NCBI GenBank assembly: GCA_001464575.1 | Contig: LNFE01000167.1 | Location: forward strand, 1 to 64,000 | Length of the DNA stretch: 64,000 bases | DNA from: Acidobacteria bacterium Ga0077553 | GTDB taxonomy: Bacteria > Acidobacteriota > Terriglobia > Bryobacterales > Bryobacteraceae | Direction of reading: 5' to 3' | Shown: in pieces, positions 16,410 to 26,307 of the stretch | How the letters are laid out: each line of letters opens with the position of its first letter | Numbering within the stretch: position 1 is the first letter of the stretch | The notes under the pieces: generated by a model | Told to the model about the DNA's origin: nothing | Seen by the model: only the letters and a program-made list of their open reading frames with translations | Database searches by the model: none | Translations under genes and position numbers: made by a program

Positions 16410-19028
16410 GTGAGCTTTCTTCTCCTCTTCGCGGCAGCGCTATCGCTGACCGTCACCGACCCCGCCGGCGCGCCGATGGCCGTCACCGGACAACTCGACC
16501 AACTCTCGAGCGGCGTAAGCACCCGATTCACGACCGACGCCCAAGGCAAGGCCACCGTCGACGGACTCGCCGGCCGCTACCGGCTGGCGTTGTCAAAAGC
16601 CGGCTTCGTCACCTACTCCGAAGTGCTCGATCTCGACGGGCCGGTCACCAAGTCCGTCTCGATGGCTGTCGGAGCGCCCACCTACACCGTTTCGGTCATT
16701 GGCACGACCCCCTTGCCGGGACTGAACCAGACGCGCGACGAAATCGCTGCGCCCGTCCAAGCGGCAACGGCGGCCGACCTGGCGGCCTCGGGCGCCATTG
16801 ATCTTGCTGACTTCGCCAATCGCCGCCTGGCCGGCGTCTTCCTCAACGAAATCCAAGGCAATCCGCTCCAGCCGGATCTCAATTACCGCGGCTATACCGC
16901 CTCGCCCCTGCTCGGCACCCCGCAGGGTGTCTCCATTTACATGGACGGAGTCCGGCTGAATCAGCCCTTCGGTGACATCGTGAGTTGGGATCTCATCCCC
17001 CGTATGGCCATCGCGGAAATGTCGCTGATCCCCGGTTCGAATCCACTCTTTGGCCTCAACACCCTCGGCGGAGCCATCTCGATGCGGACCAAGGATGGCC
17101 GCACCCATCCCGGCTCCGCGCTGACGTTGAGCGGCGGCAGCTTCGGGCGCAAGGTCGGTGAGTTCGAGCACGGCGGCAGCCTGCAGAACGGCTTCCACTG
17201 GTTCACCGGCGGCAACCTCTTTTTCGAAGACGGCTGGCGGGACTCCTCCCCGTCGAACGTCCGGCAGCTGTTCACGAAGGTGGGTTATCAACGGGAGCGG
17301 ACCGCCATCGGCCTCACCATGGCCTACGCCAACAACGCGCTCGTCGGCAACGGTCTGCAGGATATCCGCCTGCTAGAACGCGATTTTGGCAGCATCAACA
17401 CGAAGCCGGACTTCACCGGCAACCGCTCTCCCTTCGTAAACCTGACCCTGCAGCACGCGTTCACCTCCCGGCTCACCTTCTCCGCCAACGCCTATTTCCG
17501 GCACATCCGCACCCGCACGCTGAACGGCGATATCAACGAGGACTCGCTCGACCAATCCGTCTACCAGCCCAACGCCGCCGAACGCGCCGCCTTGACCGCC
17601 GCCGGCTTCACCGGCTTCCCGCTCAGCGGAGAGAACGCTGCGAACACCCCGTTTCCCAAGTGGCGCTGCATCGCCAACGTCCTCCTGGTGGATGAGCCGG
17701 CCGAGAAGTGCAACGGCCTCTTGAACCGCAGCACCACCCATCAGCGCAACTACGGCGTCTCTGGCCAGTTCAGTTGGCAAGCTGGCAAGAACCAGTTCAC
17801 GGCGGGCGCCGCCTACGACGGCAACAGCGTCGGCTTCCGCCAGTCCACCGAGCTGGGCTATCTGAATCCGGACCGCAGCGTCACCCCGCTCGGCGCCTTC
17901 GGCGACGGCGTCACCGGCGGCGAAGAGGACGGCGAGCCGTTCGACGTCCGGGTGAACCTCAGCGGCCGCATCCATACGGCCAGCGTCTTCCTCACCGACA
18001 CCGTGCGCCTGGGCCAAGTGAACCTGACAGCCTCCGGGCGACTCAACCGAACAACGATCGACAACCTCGATCTCATCCGTCCCCTGGCGGGCACCGGCTC
18101 GCTGACCGGCCGCCATACCTTCAACCGGTTTAACCCGGCGGTGGGCGTCACCTACAAGTGGCTCTACGCCAGCTACACCGAAGGCAGCCGCGCGCCCACG
18201 TCGATTGAACTCGGCTGCGCCGACCCCGAAGCCCCGTGCCGTCTGCCGAACGCCCTCGCCGGCGACCCGCCGCTGAAGCAGGTGGTCACCCGGACGGTCG
18301 AGGCCGGCATCCGCGGCGGCAGCGAAAGCGGCTTCCGGTGGAACGCGGGCTGGTTCCGGTCCGACAATCGCGACGACATCCTCTTCGTCGCCTCCGAGCA
18401 GGTCAGCTACGGCTACTTCAAGAACTTCGGCAAGACGCTGCGGCAGGGCTTGGAAGCCGGCGCCAGCGCCCGCATCCGCCGGGCCACGCTCGGCGCCAGC
18501 TATACGCTGCTCGACGCCACCTTCCGCAGCCCCGAAGAGGTGAACGGCGAAGCCAACAGCACGAACGACGACGAGTTCATCGACATCCGTCCCGGCGACC
18601 GCATTCCGCTCATCCCGCGCCACATGACGAAGGTGTATGCCGACGTGCAGGTGACGGAGAAGTTCGTCGTGAACGCCGGCTTGGTCGGCACGTCGAGCTC
18701 GTTTGCTCGCGGCAACGAGAACAATCAGCACCAGCCGGACGGCACCTTCTACATCGGCCAGGGCACGTCTCCGGGCTATGCGGTGGCCAATCTGGGGGCG
18801 CGGTATGACGTGCATCCGCGGGTGCAGCTGTTCGGCCAGATCAACAATCTGTTCGACCGGCGCTACTACACCGGGGGGCAACTCGGCCCGGCCGGCTTCA
18901 CGCTCGAAGGCAACTATGTCGCCCGGCCCTTCCCGGCCGTCGACGGCGAGTTCCCGGTGCGCAAGTCCACCTTTTACGCGCCCGGCGCCCCGCGCGGAAT
19001 CTGGGGCGGCATTCGCTTCCGATTCTAG
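16410..19028 (+). CDS. TonB-dependent outer-membrane receptor
   Basis: 872 residues. Signal peptide ([12 protein letters not shown]), short carboxypeptidase-regulatory-like domain (about 15-85), TonB plug (about 105-220, with [17 protein letters not shown] and [20 protein letters not shown]), then a beta-barrel ending in IRFRF. It imports a large or scarce ligand across the outer membrane; the ligand is not identifiable. The start is GTG 16410, as an in-frame TGA at 16377 blocks extension and no ATG gives a signal peptide. No Shine-Dalgarno is visible. It is divergent from an ECF sigma/anti-sigma pair, an arrangement seen in receptor-linked cell-surface signalling, but it lacks a clear N-terminal signalling (STN) domain. 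Confidence 0.92.
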   Translation: MSFLLLFAAALSLTVTDPAGAPMAVTGQLDQLSSGVSTRFTTDAQGKATVDGLAGRYRLALSKAGFVTYSEVLDLDGPVTKSVSMAVGAPTYTVSVIGTTPLPGLNQTRDEIAAPVQAATAADLAASGAIDLADFANRRLAGVFLNEIQGNPLQPDLNYRGYTASPLLGTPQGVSIYMDGVRLNQPFGDIVSWDLIPRMAIAEMSLIPGSNPLFGLNTLGGAISMRTKDGRTHPGSALTLSGGSFGRKVGEFEHGGSLQNGFHWFTGGNLFFEDGWRDSSPSNVRQLFTKVGYQRERTAIGLTMAYANNALVGNGLQDIRLLERDFGSINTKPDFTGNRSPFVNLTLQHAFTSRLTFSANAYFRHIRTRTLNGDINEDSLDQSVYQPNAAERAALTAAGFTGFPLSGENAANTPFPKWRCIANVLLVDEPAEKCNGLLNRSTTHQRNYGVSGQFSWQAGKNQFTAGAAYDGNSVGFRQSTELGYLNPDRSVTPLGAFGDGVTGGEEDGEPFDVRVNLSGRIHTASVFLTDTVRLGQVNLTASGRLNRTTIDNLDLIRPLAGTGSLTGRHTFNRFNPAVGVTYKWLYASYTEGSRAPTSIELGCADPEAPCRLPNALAGDPPLKQVVTRTVEAGIRGGSESGFRWNAGWFRSDNRDDILFVASEQVSYGYFKNFGKTLRQGLEAGASARIRRATLGASYTLLDATFRSPEEVNGEANSTNDDEFIDIRPGDRIPLIPRHMTKVYADVQVTEKFVVNAGLVGTSSSFARGNENNQHQPDGTFYIGQGTSPGYAVANLGARYDVHPRVQLFGQINNLFDRRYYTGGQLGPAGFTLEGNYVARPFPAVDGEFPVRKSTFYAPGAPRGIWGGIRFRF

Positions 19029-21106
19029 CGGTGGCGTCGACCCATCCAGCCCACAGCGCCAAGCGCCAGCAGCGACACTCCGGTCAGCAGGGCTCCCCAC
19101 CAGAGCGTGGCCGAGCGGAACTCCATCACCACCGTATGGCTCCCCGCCGGAACGGCTACGCCGCGAAACGCATAGTTCGTCGTCCGGATCGGCGCGGGCT
19201 GCCCGTCGATCGTCGCCTGCCAGCCGGGATAATCGGTCTCGGACGTCACCAGCAACGACGGGCCTTCCGATCGGGTCGCCAGTTCCACCCGGTTCGACGC
19301 ATAGCGCACCACGCTTACCTCTCCCGGCGTCGCCACCGGCGCCGGCGCTCCTTCGACGACGGCCGCGCGCCGCAAACCGCCCGGCTCCGCTACAAGCTGC
19401 GACACCAGTTCCCAGGCCGCCACGGAACTGCCGGCCCATCGCGCCTCGCCCACCAGAAAGAATCGTTCCTGCGGCTCCTGATTCCGGTACAGCCGCAGGA
19501 AAAACTCCTTCGGCATCCGCTCCCATCCGGCCTGCCGCAACTGCTCATCCGTCAGGCCCTGTTGCCAGGCCGCCAGGACGCCAACGTTCAAAAAATCCAG
19601 CCACGGTGAACCCACCTGCGTCACCGGCAGGTTGCGTTCCCACGGCTGCCCTCCGGAGAACTCCCGCCGGAGCGCCATCACCCGCAGCGGCGCAAACGGA
19701 TTGTCTCCCCCGCTCGCCGGCAGCGTCCGCACTGGGGCCGCCATCGAGAAATCGAACAGAACGTCCAGCGAATCGATGCGCCGCGGTGGGTTGTGCTGGT
19801 GGAGTTCGGCCTGCAGATGATTCACTAGTCCCGGTGCGTTTGTGATGAATCCCTCGTGCCCTTGCAGCTTCCAACTGCCCTCCCCGGTATTCATCGGCCG
19901 CCGGCTGCTCACCATCACCAGCTCCACCGCCAGCGCCCCAGCCGCCAGCCACTTCCAGCGCGCACCGGGCAACCGCTCCAGCATCAGTGCGGCCGCCAAT
20001 GCGGTAGCAGCACAGAACGCCGCCACGAAGAACTCCGGGTACCAGCCGCTTTGCACGCTGCGCGGCAGAGTGCGGATCAGCGCCTCCAAGCCAGGTACGT
20101 GGCTGCCAAAGCAGAGCACGAACAGCAGCAGGGCCATTGCGCCGGCGAACCGCGTCCGGCGGCCGGGCCAGACCAGCGCGGCCAGCGTCAGCGCCAGCGG
20201 CGCCAAGCCGTTGTAGAGGTAGAGAAACGTATAGTTGTAGGGCTCGGTCACCTTCTCCGGTTCGAATACATGCAAGGCGTCCGGCCAGATTAGCGACTTC
20301 CAGGCGTTTACCGGAATCCCGCCACCATCGGCCCAATCCGCGCGGAACCGCGCCAAGCTCACGCCGGTCAGCTCGATGGTGGGGAGCAGTTGGATGGCGG
20401 CCAGGCCCATCGCGGCCACAAAGGCGATCGCCACGCGGAACAGCGTCCAGCGGCCCGCTTCGCCGGTCGCCCAAAGACCCAAGGCGAACACCATCACTGC
20501 CACATAGACGGCGTAGGTCACGGCCACAAAGCCACTCAGAAACGCCATTGCCAAGCCCAGGACCAGGGCGATGAACCACCGGGGCGAGAACTCGCGCCGC
20601 AGCTCGTATACCCCGAGCCAGCAGAGCGGCAGCCAAGCCGCGGCGCACACGGCGCCGACGTGCTGGGCTTGCGTCGCAAAGAAGGCCGAGAGTTGGAAGC
20701 TCGTGCCGCCAAACAGGGCCACGGCGCGCGCGCAACCCATGCGCCGCAACAGCCCGTACAGCAGCAGGCCGGCCAGCATCATGTGGGCCACATCGAACCA
20801 TTGGAGCAAGTACCCTTCGATGGACCGGCCCGTCGAGTTGCGCAGCAGCCAGAGAATCCAGTTCGGCGGGTAGAAGGTCTGCGTCTGTAGATCAGCGACA
20901 GACGGGAAGCCGCAATAGACCAGCGGATTCCACAAGGGGAAATTGCCTTCGCGCAGCTCGCGGGCCTGAAACGTTAACTGGGGAACATGAAAGCCAAACA
21001 GGTCCCACGGGATGTGGAACTTCGGATTCACAAGAACGTGCGAGAAGAAAACCACCGGCTGCAGAATCAGCAGAGCAATCGAAACCAGCCGGGGTGCAAC
21101 GGACAT
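19025..21106 (-). CDS. YfhO-like polytopic membrane protein
   Basis: 693 residues with about 11-12 hydrophobic segments, a first helix at about 8-26 ([20 protein letters not shown]) and the family-like region [39 protein letters not shown]-terminal soluble part (about 560-650) is followed by a last helix ([23 protein letters not shown]). YfhO-type proteins are glycosyltransferase-like membrane proteins linked in some bacteria to cell-surface polymer glycosylation. The exact reaction here is unknown. Its TAG overlaps the convergent receptor's TAG in a shared CTAG. It lies 12 bases after a small exported protein gene. Confidence 0.83.
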   Translation of the reverse strand: MSVAPRLVSIALLILQPVVFFSHVLVNPKFHIPWDLFGFHVPQLTFQARELREGNFPLWNPLVYCGFPSVADLQTQTFYPPNWILWLLRNSTGRSIEGYLLQWFDVAHMMLAGLLLYGLLRRMGCARAVALFGGTSFQLSAFFATQAQHVGAVCAAAWLPLCWLGVYELRREFSPRWFIALVLGLAMAFLSGFVAVTYAVYVAVMVFALGLWATGEAGRWTLFRVAIAFVAAMGLAAIQLLPTIELTGVSLARFRADWADGGGIPVNAWKSLIWPDALHVFEPEKVTEPYNYTFLYLYNGLAPLALTLAALVWPGRRTRFAGAMALLLFVLCFGSHVPGLEALIRTLPRSVQSGWYPEFFVAAFCAATALAAALMLERLPGARWKWLAAGALAVELVMVSSRRPMNTGEGSWKLQGHEGFITNAPGLVNHLQAELHQHNPPRRIDSLDVLFDFSMAAPVRTLPASGGDNPFAPLRVMALRREFSGGQPWERNLPVTQVGSPWLDFLNVGVLAAWQQGLTDEQLRQAGWERMPKEFFLRLYRNQEPQERFFLVGEARWAGSSVAAWELVSQLVAEPGGLRRAAVVEGAPAPVATPGEVSVVRYASNRVELATRSEGPSLLVTSETDYPGWQATIDGQPAPIRTTNYAFRGVAVPAGSHTVVMEFRSATLWWGALLTGVSLLALGAVGWMGRRHR

Positions 21107-21118
21107 GCAGTCCGCAGT

Positions 21119-21529
21119 TTAAGTCAAACGCTTGAGCCGCACCTGCTGGCCGCTGCCGGGCCGCACAAACGCGCCACTTTTGGCTCCGGCGCGGGTGGAG
21201 CTTTCCCGTTCGCGCATCAACTCGAGTTCGCCGTTGACGAGGCGGCCGGTGAAGCGGATCTTTGTGTCGTTGATTTCGTTGCCCGCCTGTTCGGCGGTGA
21301 TGACGACAAAGGTCACTAACTCGCCCGAGACGATGCCGGTCGCAATCGGCGTGCTCTGATGGTCCCCGTAGAGCTTGCCGCCCAACGCCGTCCCCTTCTG
21401 CACGAACTGGAAGGAGACCTGAATCGGATCCCGGTCCGGTCGCCCGCTGGCAATCTCGCCGACCCAAATGCCGGTCAGGTCGGCGCCCCAAGCGCTTCCG
21501 GCCAGCAACAGCAGAGCCAGGCTACGCAC
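21119..21529 (-). CDS. Small exported conserved protein of unknown function
   Basis: 136 residues with a signal peptide (MRSLALLLLAGSAWGADL) and a beta-rich remainder: LTGIWVGEIASGRPDRDPIQVSF, GGKLYGDHQSTPIATG, FTGRLVNGELELMRER. The 'LTG-W-G' opening followed by a G-L-G-K-YG strand pattern is seen in many exported acidobacterial proteins without known function. The start is GTG at 21527-21529, overlapping the end of the upstream DUF1552 gene by 8 bases, so it is co-translated with that pair. It could bind a ligand or act as an accessory factor, but nothing catalytic is visible. Confidence 0.82.
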   Translation of the reverse strand: MRSLALLLLAGSAWGADLTGIWVGEIASGRPDRDPIQVSFQFVQKGTALGGKLYGDHQSTPIATGIVSGELVTFVVITAEQAGNEINDTKIRFTGRLVNGELELMRERESSTRAGAKSGAFVRPGSGQQVRLKRLT

Positions 21530-22844
21530 GCAGCAGCCCCTTCAACGGGCCCGTGCTATCGGCGAAGCGCTCCACCGGCGTACCAAACGCGTCGAGCATC
21601 GAGACGTACAGGTTCGCCATCTGGCTGTCCTCGGCGTAGACCAGGTGCTGGCCCGCGTTGATCCGACCGCCCGCAGTGCCGCCAAGCACCAGCGGCAGGT
21701 TCCGCGGACTGTGCCGGTCCCCGTCGCTCAGCGCGGAGCCGAACAGGATCATCGAGTTATCGAGCACCGTCGACTCGCCTTCCTTCATGCTTTGCAAGCG
21801 GCGGAGGAGATACGCGTACTGCTCCACGTGCCAGCGGCTGATGCGCTCATACTGGCGGAGTTTGTCCTCGTTCTTCTGGTGGTGCGAAACGTCATGGTGG
21901 CCGGCGCTGACGCCTTCCAGGAAACGGAAGCTGACGTTGCTGACGGCGTTGCCGAACATGAACGTCGCGATGCGCGTCGTGTCCGTCTGGAAGGCCGTCG
22001 CGATCATGTCGAGCATCAGCCGGACATGCTCGGCGTGGTCGGCGGGCCGCTCGGTGGGAATCGCCTTCGGGTCCATGGCGGCGCGCGGCTTCCACGTGCG
22101 TTCCTTGGTGTTCGAAGCCCGCTGCACGCGCTCTTCAAGCGACCGCATCACGGAGAGGTACTCATCGAGGCGGACACGGTCCGCGTTGCCCACTTGGGTC
22201 CGCAGCTTCTTGGCGTCGCCGAGCACGCGGTCGAGCAGCAGGGCATCCATCTTGGCTTCGTTGCCCTGCGGACCGGAAGAGGCGCGGAAAAGACGCTCGT
22301 AGACCGAGCGGGGATTGAGTTCGCGGGCCAGCGGCGTGGTCGGGCTGCTCCAGGCGATGTGCGAGCCGTAGACGCGGGTGTAGCCGACGACCGCGTCGAC
22401 CCCGACGGCCACCGGCGTAACGCCGAGTTCGAGCGACGGCAGCGGCGTCTGCCCGGCGATCCGCTGGGCGGCCAACTGGTCGACTGAGACGCCGTTGGCG
22501 ATGTCTTCGCCCGGGGTCTTCTTGATGGTTTGGCAGGTGAGCCAAGCCGCTTCCTTCACGTAGTGGCCGTCGCCGCCCTTGGAGTTTTCGTTCCAGAGGT
22601 TGGTCATAACGGTGATCTGGCTCTTCAGATCCTCCAGCGGTTTGAGCGTGGTGGAGAACTGGAAATCGCGGCCCGTGCCTTCCGGCTTCCAATGCCAGGG
22701 GTTTACGCCATTCGGCATGTAGAGCGCCGCCATGCGGATGGGCGGTTTGCCGGTGGAGTCGCCGGTGGCGGCCATGGCTTCAAGCCACGGCAGGCCGAGG
22801 CCGACCCCGGCTCCGCGAAGGATGGTACGGCGGGAGATCTTCAT
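21522..22844 (-). CDS. DUF1552 exported protein (second pair)
   Basis: 440 residues of DUF1552 with a Tat-like leader (MKISRRTILRGAGVGLGLPWLEAMAA). Conserved blocks match the first copy: YMPNGVNPWHWKP, SLELGVTPV and the C-terminal LDNSMILFGSALSDGDRHSPRNLP. The sequence is clearly diverged from the copies at 11586 and 32499, so this is not a recent duplication. Its ATG overlaps the stop of the DUF1592 gene by ATGA. No ankyrin gene accompanies this pair; instead a small exported protein gene overlaps its 3' end. Biochemical role unknown, as for the whole family. Confidence 0.93.
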   Translation of the reverse strand: MKISRRTILRGAGVGLGLPWLEAMAATGDSTGKPPIRMAALYMPNGVNPWHWKPEGTGRDFQFSTTLKPLEDLKSQITVMTNLWNENSKGGDGHYVKEAAWLTCQTIKKTPGEDIANGVSVDQLAAQRIAGQTPLPSLELGVTPVAVGVDAVVGYTRVYGSHIAWSSPTTPLARELNPRSVYERLFRASSGPQGNEAKMDALLLDRVLGDAKKLRTQVGNADRVRLDEYLSVMRSLEERVQRASNTKERTWKPRAAMDPKAIPTERPADHAEHVRLMLDMIATAFQTDTTRIATFMFGNAVSNVSFRFLEGVSAGHHDVSHHQKNEDKLRQYERISRWHVEQYAYLLRRLQSMKEGESTVLDNSMILFGSALSDGDRHSPRNLPLVLGGTAGGRINAGQHLVYAEDSQMANLYVSMLDAFGTPVERFADSTGPLKGLLRA

Positions 22845-24697
22845 GATGTCTTCTTCTCCTTGGGGCGCTCTTTTTGACGGAACGGTGTACTGAGTACGAT
22901 GCTTTCAATCAGCGCCTGGGCGCTGTAGTCTTTCGCTTTCACTTCGGCGACGATGGCGTCGACGGTGCAGGAGTCGCGCAAAGTGAGGCCGCGGCCGAGG
23001 CCGTAGCCGAGCAGCTTGTTGGTCAGGTTCCGCAGGAACAGATCCTTGTGCTGCATCAGGGCGGCCTTCAGTTGGGCGGGGCCTTGAATCTTGGTGCCGT
23101 CGGTCATTTCGCCCGAGTTGTCGACCGGCTTGCCGGCCTCTTCCGTGCGCCAGCGGCCGATGACGTCGTAGTTCTCAAGGGCGAAGCCAAGCGGGTCGAT
23201 GCGGCTGTGGCAGCTCGCGCAAACGGCGTTGGCGCGATGCTTTTCGAGGCGCTCGCGGACGGTGGTGGGCGCTGCGCCGGCGGCCGTCTCTTCAAGCGGC
23301 GGAACGTTGGCGGGCGGCGGAGGCGGCGGGGTGCCGAGAAGCGAATCGAGGATCCAGGTGCCGCGCAGGACGGGGCTCGTGCGATAGGGATATGAAGAAA
23401 CAGCGAGCACGGCGGGCATGCCGAGCAGGCCGCCGCGATTCGAATCCTTCGGCAGCTCCACCCATTGCGGCTGCTTCGAGGCGTTGGCGCGGACGGCGAG
23501 TTTAAAGCCGAAGTGCTTCGAGAAGTTGCTGGTGGCCACCGTGCCGTCGGAGTCAATCAGATTTAACAGCGACAGATTGCGGACCAGCAGCTCGCGGAAG
23601 AACTGCTGCGGCTGAATGCGGATATCGCCGCGCAGCTCCTCGTCCTTCGAGTACTCGGGGAACAGCTTCGCGTCCGGGGCTTTGTCGCCCGATAGTTCGC
23701 GGGTATGCAGCCACTGCTCGGTGAAGCGACGCGCTAGGTTCCAGGAGCGGTCGTGCTTCAGCATCCGGCGAGCCATCTGGCGGAGCACTTCGGGGTCCTG
23801 CAGCTTGCCGGAGGCGGCCAGGTCCGTCAGCAACTCGTCGGGTTGGCTGCCCCAAATAAAGTACGAAAGCCGCGAGGCGAGGGCGTAGTTATCCACCTTG
23901 TCGACGGGCTCCGTCCGGAAGAGGAACAACGGCGAAACCAGCGCGCCGCGTAGCGCGAAGAAGATCGCCGGCTCGAAATCCTCGCCGGCCTTGCGGGCGG
24001 CGCGGAAGAGCTCGAGGTAAGGCAGCAGGTCCGGTTCGGTGACGGGCCGCCGAAAGGCCCGGGGCAAAAACGCCTGGAGAATTTTGCGGGCGGCTTGGTC
24101 CGGCGTGACGCCGGGGCCCGGCTTGGCGACCAGGATACGGGCGCGCGACTTGTACTCCTTCGCGGCGAAGTCCATGGCCAGCTTGGCCGTCTCCATGTAC
24201 TTCTCGGAGTGCAAAGGCGAAAGGAAGAGCGTCTCGGCCGCGTTGTCGAACCCTTCGCCACCCGCGCCGTCGATGGGCAGCGCGTGGCCGATGTCGAGAT
24301 GGATGTCGAGCAGGTCCTGCACGGTGGCCGTGTACTCGTCACGGTTCAAGCGGCGGAGTGGCGAAGGGCCGGCGGTGATGCCGGAGGCGCAGGCGGTCGA
24401 CCGCAGGGTCTCGTCGACGTACTTGGCGAACTCTTCGCGCGCGTTCAGGTCGGCCGACGGCAGGCCCTTCGGGGGCATTTCGCCATTGCGGACGCGTAAG
24501 GCGAGGCGAGCCCAATCGTGAGCCGCCGTTTCGAAGCTTTGCGGGCTATCGACTTTCTCTAAGCGAAAGCCGCCAACGGCGGATTTGCCGGTGTGGCAGT
24601 TTTTGCAGTAAGTCGTGAGAAACTTCTGGGTGCTGGCGAAATCTGGCGCTGCGAGGGCGCACACCGCGGACAACGCGACTGAGGCGAGAAAACGCAT
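22841..24697 (-). CDS. DUF1592-type dihaem cytochrome c, short form
   Basis: 618 residues with a signal peptide (MRFLASVALSAVCALAA). Haem sites are CKNCH (31-35) and CASCH (about 493-497). DUF1587, DUF1595, DUF1592, DUF1588 and DUF1585-like blocks are present, including the LGTPPPPPPANVPPLEE linker before the second haem. It is about 130 residues shorter than the other two copies: the beta-rich insert after DUF1587 is missing. It may thus act on a different substrate or without a carbohydrate-binding module. It overlaps DUF1552 by ATGA and lies 24 bases downstream of a response regulator gene on the same strand. Confidence 0.92.
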   Translation of the reverse strand: MRFLASVALSAVCALAAPDFASTQKFLTTYCKNCHTGKSAVGGFRLEKVDSPQSFETAAHDWARLALRVRNGEMPPKGLPSADLNAREEFAKYVDETLRSTACASGITAGPSPLRRLNRDEYTATVQDLLDIHLDIGHALPIDGAGGEGFDNAAETLFLSPLHSEKYMETAKLAMDFAAKEYKSRARILVAKPGPGVTPDQAARKILQAFLPRAFRRPVTEPDLLPYLELFRAARKAGEDFEPAIFFALRGALVSPLFLFRTEPVDKVDNYALASRLSYFIWGSQPDELLTDLAASGKLQDPEVLRQMARRMLKHDRSWNLARRFTEQWLHTRELSGDKAPDAKLFPEYSKDEELRGDIRIQPQQFFRELLVRNLSLLNLIDSDGTVATSNFSKHFGFKLAVRANASKQPQWVELPKDSNRGGLLGMPAVLAVSSYPYRTSPVLRGTWILDSLLGTPPPPPPANVPPLEETAAGAAPTTVRERLEKHRANAVCASCHSRIDPLGFALENYDVIGRWRTEEAGKPVDNSGEMTDGTKIQGPAQLKAALMQHKDLFLRNLTNKLLGYGLGRGLTLRDSCTVDAIVAEVKAKDYSAQALIESIVLSTPFRQKERPKEKKTS

Positions 24698-24721
24698 GTC
24701 GACGCCTCCACTATATACCTG

Positions 24722-25411
24722 TTACGGTTCCTTCACAAACCGGTACCCGACCCCGCGCACGGTCAATAGATGCCTGGGTTTGGCGGGATCGTCTTCGATG
24801 TACTTGCGCAGGCGGACGATGAAGTTATCGATGGCGCGGGTGTCCGTATCTTCGTGCAGGCCCCAGACTTCTTCAAGCAGCACTTTTCGCGATACCGGCG
24901 CGCCGTCGTGCTGGATCAGGTAACGCAGGACATTGGCCTCCATCACCGTCAACGGATACGCCTCAGCGCCCACCCGCAGCTCCAGCCGATCGAGATCCAC
25001 CGACTTATTCCCGAAGACGAACGCGGGCGGTTTGCGAAGCCACTCGCGGCGGCGCAGCAGGCTGCCGATGCGGGCGATGAGAATGGCGAGTTCGAAGGGC
25101 TTCGGCAAATAGTCGTCGCAACCGGCGGCGAACCCGTTCAGCACGTCGTCGGCGTGGCCCCGCGCCGTGAGGATCAGCACCGGGACAAAGAGCCCCGCCG
25201 TGCGGAGTTCGCGCAGCACGGTAAAGCCGTCCTTGCCCGGCAGCATGACGTCGAGCACCACAACATCGTAATGGCTTCGTTTCGTCAGCAGCGCGTCGAG
25301 CGCCGCCTCGCCGTTGTCGACGACGTCCACCGAGTAGCCTTCGGCTTCGAGGTTGAAGCGCAACCCTTCGGCCAGGGCCCGTTCGTCTTCCACCACGAGA
25401 ATCTTGCTCAT
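24722..25411 (-). CDS. OmpR-family response regulator
   Basis: 229 residues. The receiver domain has acidic residues near 9-10 (VVEDE) and phospho-acceptor Asp54 in VVLDVMLPGKDG, with Thr/Lys switch residues in ILTARG and YLPKPF. The C-terminal winged helix (about 135-229) ends TVRGVGYRFVKEP, typical of OmpR/PhoB regulators. It binds DNA as a phosphorylated dimer. The ATG overlaps the stop of the histidine kinase gene by ATGA, so they form a cognate pair. The kinase gene follows a fatty-acid desaturase gene, so membrane lipid genes are plausible targets. The longer frame beyond 25411 is kinase gene read out of frame. Confidence 0.94.
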   Translation of the reverse strand: MSKILVVEDERALAEGLRFNLEAEGYSVDVVDNGEAALDALLTKRSHYDVVVLDVMLPGKDGFTVLRELRTAGLFVPVLILTARGHADDVLNGFAAGCDDYLPKPFELAILIARIGSLLRRREWLRKPPAFVFGNKSVDLDRLELRVGAEAYPLTVMEANVLRYLIQHDGAPVSRKVLLEEVWGLHEDTDTRAIDNFIVRLRKYIEDDPAKPRHLLTVRGVGYRFVKEP

Positions 25412-26298
25412 GTCTTGAGAGGGAGTTGCAGAATGAACGTACTGCCAGAGCCGGGACCCGCGCTTTCCGCCCACGCTTTGCCGCCGTGACGCTGCGCGAC
25501 GCTACGGACGATAAACAGCCCCAGGCCGGTCCCTTTCACCTTAGCAGCCAGCGCGCCGGGGACCCGATAGAACCGCTTGAAAATTTGCTTCAGCTCGGTC
25601 TTCGGAATGCCCGGCCCCTCATCGCGGACGCGGAGCTGGACGTATTTGCCCTCGACGAGCCGCGTTTCGATCTCCACCTGGGCCGGCTTGTTCGAATACT
25701 TAATGGCGTTATCGAGCAGGTTCGAAACCGCGGCGCGGACATCGTCGGCGTCGGCGCGCATGGGCACCGGCTGCGCGGGAGCGAAGGAGAGCTGAATGGC
25801 CGGCTCCGGATGAATCGTGCGGAGCCGGTCGAGGCACTCGTTGACGATGGCGTTGAGGTCGAAGGACGTGAGATTCAGCTTCCGGCTCGCGCCCATGCGG
25901 CCGGTGCGAAGCACTTGTTCAATGGTCGAATGCAGCCGGTCGTTTTCGGCCAGCATGATCCGGTAGAACTCCTGCCGCTTGGCCTCTTCGACGGGCCGGC
26001 TTTGCAGGGTCTCAAGATAAAGCCGGATGGAGGCGACCGGCGTCTTCAACTCGTGCGTAACGGCGTTGATGAACGCGTCATGCTGCTCGTTCCGCCGGAT
26101 CTCGCGGACGAGAAAGATCGTATTCAGCACCACCCCGCCGATAATAATCGCCAGCAGGACCAGGCCGAGGAACAGCAGAATACCCGTGCGCCAGTTGAGC
26201 AGAACCCAGCCGACGTACAACAACACCGTGATGGAGACAAGGCCGGCGCCTAACGCGATAAAGAACGCGATGGTTTTCCGCCGGCCGGTCACGATCAC
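25408..26298 (-). CDS. Sensor histidine kinase with two helices and almost no external domain
   Basis: 296 residues. Two closely spaced transmembrane helices (about 8-33 and 38-63) are joined by a tiny loop (NWRT), so the sensor is the membrane itself or a partner protein. HisKA has His82 in NAVTHELKTPVAS. HATPase_c has the N box (VSNLLDNAIKYS), DEGPGIP and GTGLGLFIV. The cognate response regulator is encoded directly downstream with an ATGA overlap. The desaturase gene ends 9 bases upstream. This layout suggests sensing of membrane state, as in DesK, although DesK is a different kinase family. Start is GTG 26298; a second GTG lies two codons later. Confidence 0.92.
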   Translation of the reverse strand: MIVTGRRKTIAFFIALGAGLVSITVLLYVGWVLLNWRTGILLFLGLVLLAIIIGGVVLNTIFLVREIRRNEQHDAFINAVTHELKTPVASIRLYLETLQSRPVEEAKRQEFYRIMLAENDRLHSTIEQVLRTGRMGASRKLNLTSFDLNAIVNECLDRLRTIHPEPAIQLSFAPAQPVPMRADADDVRAAVSNLLDNAIKYSNKPAQVEIETRLVEGKYVQLRVRDEGPGIPKTELKQIFKRFYRVPGALAAKVKGTGLGLFIVRSVAQRHGGKAWAESAGPGSGSTFILQLPLKT

Positions 26299-26307
26299 AC
26301 TACCAGA

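Noticed and set aside
17373-19526. 717-codon minus frame opposite the second TonB receptor
   Set aside because: Shadow of the receptor's codon bias; it also cuts into the YfhO-like gene in another frame.
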